The notes beneath the pieces were generated by a model. It saw only the letters and a list, made by a program, of their open reading frames with translations, searched no databases and was not told the origin of the DNA. Shown here in pieces: positions 6,780-8,502 of a stretch of 8,502 nt of DNA. The stretch is from an uncultured Flavobacteriaceae bacterium (GTDB lineage Bacteria; Bacteroidota; Bacteroidia; Flavobacteriales; Flavobacteriaceae), in the NCBI GenBank assembly GCA_938018045.1, contig CALIIP010000013.1, forward strand, positions 1-8,502, read 5' to 3'. Position 1 is the stretch's first letter, and each line of letters opens with the position of its first letter. The translations under genes and the position numbers were made by a program.

Positions 6780-7564
6780 TGATTAAGTTTTTTAGACATA
6801 TAAGAAAAGACCTTATGGAAACAGGAAAAACATCTAAGTATTTCAAGTATGCTATTGGTGAAATTGTGCTGGTTGTAATTGGTATTTTGATTGCATTGCA
6901 GATTAATAATTGGAATGAGAACAGAAAAGAAAGATTAGAAGAACAAGAACTTTTAACTCAATTAGAATCAGAATTTCAAACGAATCTTAATCAATTAGAC
7001 GATAAAATTGCATTAAGAAACACAATATTATCAGCTTCTTTAAAACTACTTCATTATATAGATAACCCTAAAGAAAGGCATAATGATAGTATTATTAAAT
7101 ATATTGGATTTTCTGTAATTACTCCAACATTCGATCCTATTATTAATGATATAATAAGTTCTGGAAGAGTACAATTATTACAAAACAAGAATTTAAAAGA
7201 TCGATTATCTAGATGGACAAGTGAAATTATCCAAGGAACTGAAGAAGAAAAACTATGGGTAAATTATGTGTCAAATTATTACGCTCCACTTTTATTAGAA
7301 AATAATCTATATAGAAGTTTAATTAGTCACGGTTTGAAATCTAATATTACAGGTTTTTTTCATATAGACAAAGGTGTAAAAACAACATTAAATTTAGGAG
7401 ATTCTAAAAGAGAAGTTAATTTTTCAGAATTTTTAAACAATTCACAATTTGAAAGTCATATAGCACAATGTGCATACACTACTAGTTATATAAATAGTCA
7501 AGCTTTGAGTTTAAGAAAAAGATTAGTTGAAATTATTGATTTAATAAAAGAAGATATAGAATAA
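6779..7564 (+). CDS. DUF6090-like membrane-anchored protein, copy D
   Basis: The 261-residue product is the closest relative of copy C: the same order of motifs, PTFDPIINDIISSGRVQLL (116-134), RWTSEI (145-150), HIDKGVK (195-201) and SLRKRLVEI (244-252), with about 50% identity across the body. Its anchor differs slightly in the cytoplasmic tail (KDLMETGK instead of KSLLNEGK). Its 5' DNA uses different synonymous codons (AGA for Arg6 and Arg9, ATA for Ile8) from those shared by B, C and E. Of the five, it is the copy whose first 30 bases look least homogenised. Gene E follows after three bases. Single-pass topology with a periplasmic body is inferred from the basic N-tail. No enzyme motif is visible and the function is unknown. 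Confidence 0.86.
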   Translation: MIKFFRHIRKDLMETGKTSKYFKYAIGEIVLVVIGILIALQINNWNENRKERLEEQELLTQLESEFQTNLNQLDDKIALRNTILSASLKLLHYIDNPKERHNDSIIKYIGFSVITPTFDPIINDIISSGRVQLLQNKNLKDRLSRWTSEIIQGTEEEKLWVNYVSNYYAPLLLENNLYRSLISHGLKSNITGFFHIDKGVKTTLNLGDSKREVNFSEFLNNSQFESHIAQCAYTTSYINSQALSLRKRLVEIIDLIKEDIE

Positions 7565-7567
7565 CGT

Positions 7568-8305
7568 ATGATTAAATTCTTCCGACATATCCGTAAATCA
7601 TTGCTCAATGAAGGTAAAACAACTAAGTATTTTAAATACGCCATTGGTGAAATTGTATTGGTTGTTATTGGAATTCTCATTGCACTTCAGATTAATAATT
7701 GGAATGAGAATAAAAAAGTCAAAGAAAAAGAACGACAAGTGTTAACAGAGATTATTTCAGATTTAGAATTTACAATTCAAGATTTAGATAGAGTTGTTAA
7801 TAGTAGAACGAACAATTTAAAACGAACAATTAATTCAATTAACACAATAATTGATGTCTTAGAAAATGATAACGTTTATCATGATTCTTTAACTCTCCAC
7901 TTTAGAGCTGTCAACGCTTATGATAAAGTTAATTTTAAAACTAGTGGATATCAATCTTTAGTATCAATAGGAACTGACCTTGTTGAAAGCCCTAAACTGC
8001 GTTCAGCAATTGGAAAATTTCATACTTCATCATTTAATCGTGTTAACGGTGGATTTGAAGAAGTACACAAAGATTTTTATAGTTATATGATTGATTATTT
8101 TAGAAAGGAGTTTACTACAGTCTTTGTTAATGATTCTATTAATAAAATAGTGCCTAATGATTTTGAAAGGCTAAAAACAAACAGCGAATACATACAATCT
8201 TTAAAAGCTTGGTTAGGTGTAAACTTGGCTTATTTGGAAATTTTAAAAGATGCTATATCAGAGGCAGAACAATTAAAAAAGGATATTGAAAATTATTTAG
8301 AATGA
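7568..8305 (+). CDS. DUF6090-like membrane-anchored protein, copy E
   Basis: The 245-residue product carries the standard anchor (MIKFFRHIRK, helix ~24-42 with GEIVLVVIGI, NNWNE). A helical body starts ERQVLTEIISDLE (55-67). HDSLTLHFRA (105-114), NFKTSGYQSLVSIGTDLVE (122-140) and KLRSAIGKF (143-151) follow the same plan as copy B at low identity. The C-terminal helix is rich in Glu and Lys (AISEAEQLKKDIENYLE). Its 5' module is about 90% identical in DNA to copy C despite unlike bodies. Its stop TGA overlaps the ATG of the aldehyde dehydrogenase gene (ATGA, 8302-8305). This arrangement favours coupled translation, so the array appears to be part of the catabolic transcript. Function unknown. 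Confidence 0.86.
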   Translation: MIKFFRHIRKSLLNEGKTTKYFKYAIGEIVLVVIGILIALQINNWNENKKVKEKERQVLTEIISDLEFTIQDLDRVVNSRTNNLKRTINSINTIIDVLENDNVYHDSLTLHFRAVNAYDKVNFKTSGYQSLVSIGTDLVESPKLRSAIGKFHTSSFNRVNGGFEEVHKDFYSYMIDYFRKEFTTVFVNDSINKIVPNDFERLKTNSEYIQSLKAWLGVNLAYLEILKDAISEAEQLKKDIENYLE

Positions 8306-8502
8306 ACATCCAAAACTACATAAACGGAGAACTGGTTGCACCAGAGTCAGGTAATTATTTGGACAATTACAATCCATCAAACGGAGAAGTGTATGGTCAA
8401 ATTCCTAATTCATCAAATGAAGATGTTGAATTGGCATATATAGCAGCAAAAAAAGCATTTCCTACTTGGTCAAAGACTACGTTAGACGAGCGTAGCCGAA
8501 TT
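8302..8502 (+). CDS. aldehyde dehydrogenase N-terminus, probable 2-aminomuconate-6-semialdehyde dehydrogenase (partial)
   Basis: The 67 visible residues begin MNIQNYINGELVAP and include YLDNYNPSNGEVYGQIPNSS (19-38) and AAKKAFPTWSKTTLDERSRI (48-67). This is the standard opening of NAD-dependent aldehyde dehydrogenases (YINGE..., NP.tGEv, A...AF..W...ER). The catalytic Cys and Glu lie beyond the window edge. The N-terminus resembles the ALDH8A1/AmnC group, which oxidises 2-aminomuconate-6-semialdehyde to 2-aminomuconate. The neighbouring 2-aminomuconate deaminase-like gene and kynU-kmo make that substrate the best guess. The start overlaps the stop of copy E by four bases. ALDH membership is nearly certain; the substrate is inferred from context. 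Confidence 0.88.
   Translation, partial: MNIQNYINGELVAPESGNYLDNYNPSNGEVYGQIPNSSNEDVELAYIAAKKAFPTWSKTTLDERSRI

Larger units (their letters stand above)
4231..8305 (+). other. tandem array of five DUF6090-like paralogues with a shared 5' module
   Basis: Five genes starting at 4231, 5276, 5988, 6779 and 7568 each open with the same ~150-base module encoding the basic tail, the membrane helix and NNWNE or NNRNE. Junctions are an 8-base overlap (A-B and B-C), a 1-base overlap (C-D), a 3-base gap (D-E) and a 4-base overlap into the aldehyde dehydrogenase gene. By hand count over 150 bases, identity of the 5' modules is C-E 90%, B-C 87%, B-E 86%, B-D 81%, C-D 80% and A-C 72%. Outside the modules only the C-D pair is clearly alike; B-E similarity is weak. 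The array separates the deaminase and dehydrogenase genes of one pathway. Confidence 0.9.

Noticed and set aside
4231..7717. Regularly recurring near-identical segments that might suggest a CRISPR-like or minisatellite array
   Set aside because: The repeated segments are ~150 bases long, spaced 700-1050 bases apart and are the 5' coding parts of five intact genes, so they are paralogous gene starts.
4118..8305. The array as a recent transposon or phage insertion
   Set aside because: No transposase, integrase, terminal inverted repeats at both ends or target duplication is visible, and the genes are joined to the downstream dehydrogenase by a 4-base overlap.

Overview
The window looks like chromosomal DNA of a member of the Bacteroidota, most likely Flavobacteriaceae. 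It is AT-rich, and all genes lie on the + strand with very short or overlapping junctions and no clear Shine-Dalgarno sequences. It carries a TTCGAG/CTCGA-type intergenic hairpin repeat, and the N-terminal anchor shared by five of its genes (MIKFFRHIRK...GEIVLVVIGI...NNWNE) is one I know only from Bacteroidota proteins of the DUF6090 type. No RNA gene, IS element, integrase or CRISPR array was seen.

Layout. Bases 2-106 hold the probable 3' end of an unidentified upstream gene, which overlaps the start of a UbiA-superfamily-like membrane protein (106-933). Three genes of aerobic tryptophan/kynurenine degradation follow: kynureninase (961-2232, TTG start), kynurenine 3-monooxygenase (2225-3649) and a RidA-family protein of the 2-aminomuconate deaminase type (3714-4118). 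The last 201 bases (8302-8502) open an aldehyde dehydrogenase gene, probably 2-aminomuconate-6-semialdehyde dehydrogenase. Together these fit the route 3-hydroxykynurenine -> 3-hydroxyanthranilate -> (steps not in the window) -> 2-aminomuconate semialdehyde -> 2-aminomuconate -> 4-oxalocrotonate. The ring-opening dioxygenase and the decarboxylase are not visible and may lie downstream.

Between the deaminase and dehydrogenase genes sits the unusual part: five consecutive DUF6090-like genes (4231-8305), here called A to E, spaced 3 nt apart or overlapping. Each encodes the same ~50-residue anchor (basic N-tail, one membrane helix with Gly27-Glu28 at its start, then NNWNE or NNRNE) followed by a very different, probably periplasmic, body. 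Bodies of C and D are about 50% identical; B and E are weakly alike; A is longer with its own C-terminal region. The last copy overlaps the dehydrogenase start by 4 nt, so the array is tied into the catabolic operon.

The DNA of the shared 5' ends tells a different story from the bodies. B, C and E are 86-90% identical over the first 150 nt although their bodies differ, while D, whose body matches C, is only ~80% identical there. This points to recombination or gene conversion of a common anchor, or to selection on the nucleotide sequence at the start. A 93-bp nested inverted repeat lies directly before the array and a minimal relative lies before the deaminase gene. The function of the five paralogues cannot be read from the sequence.
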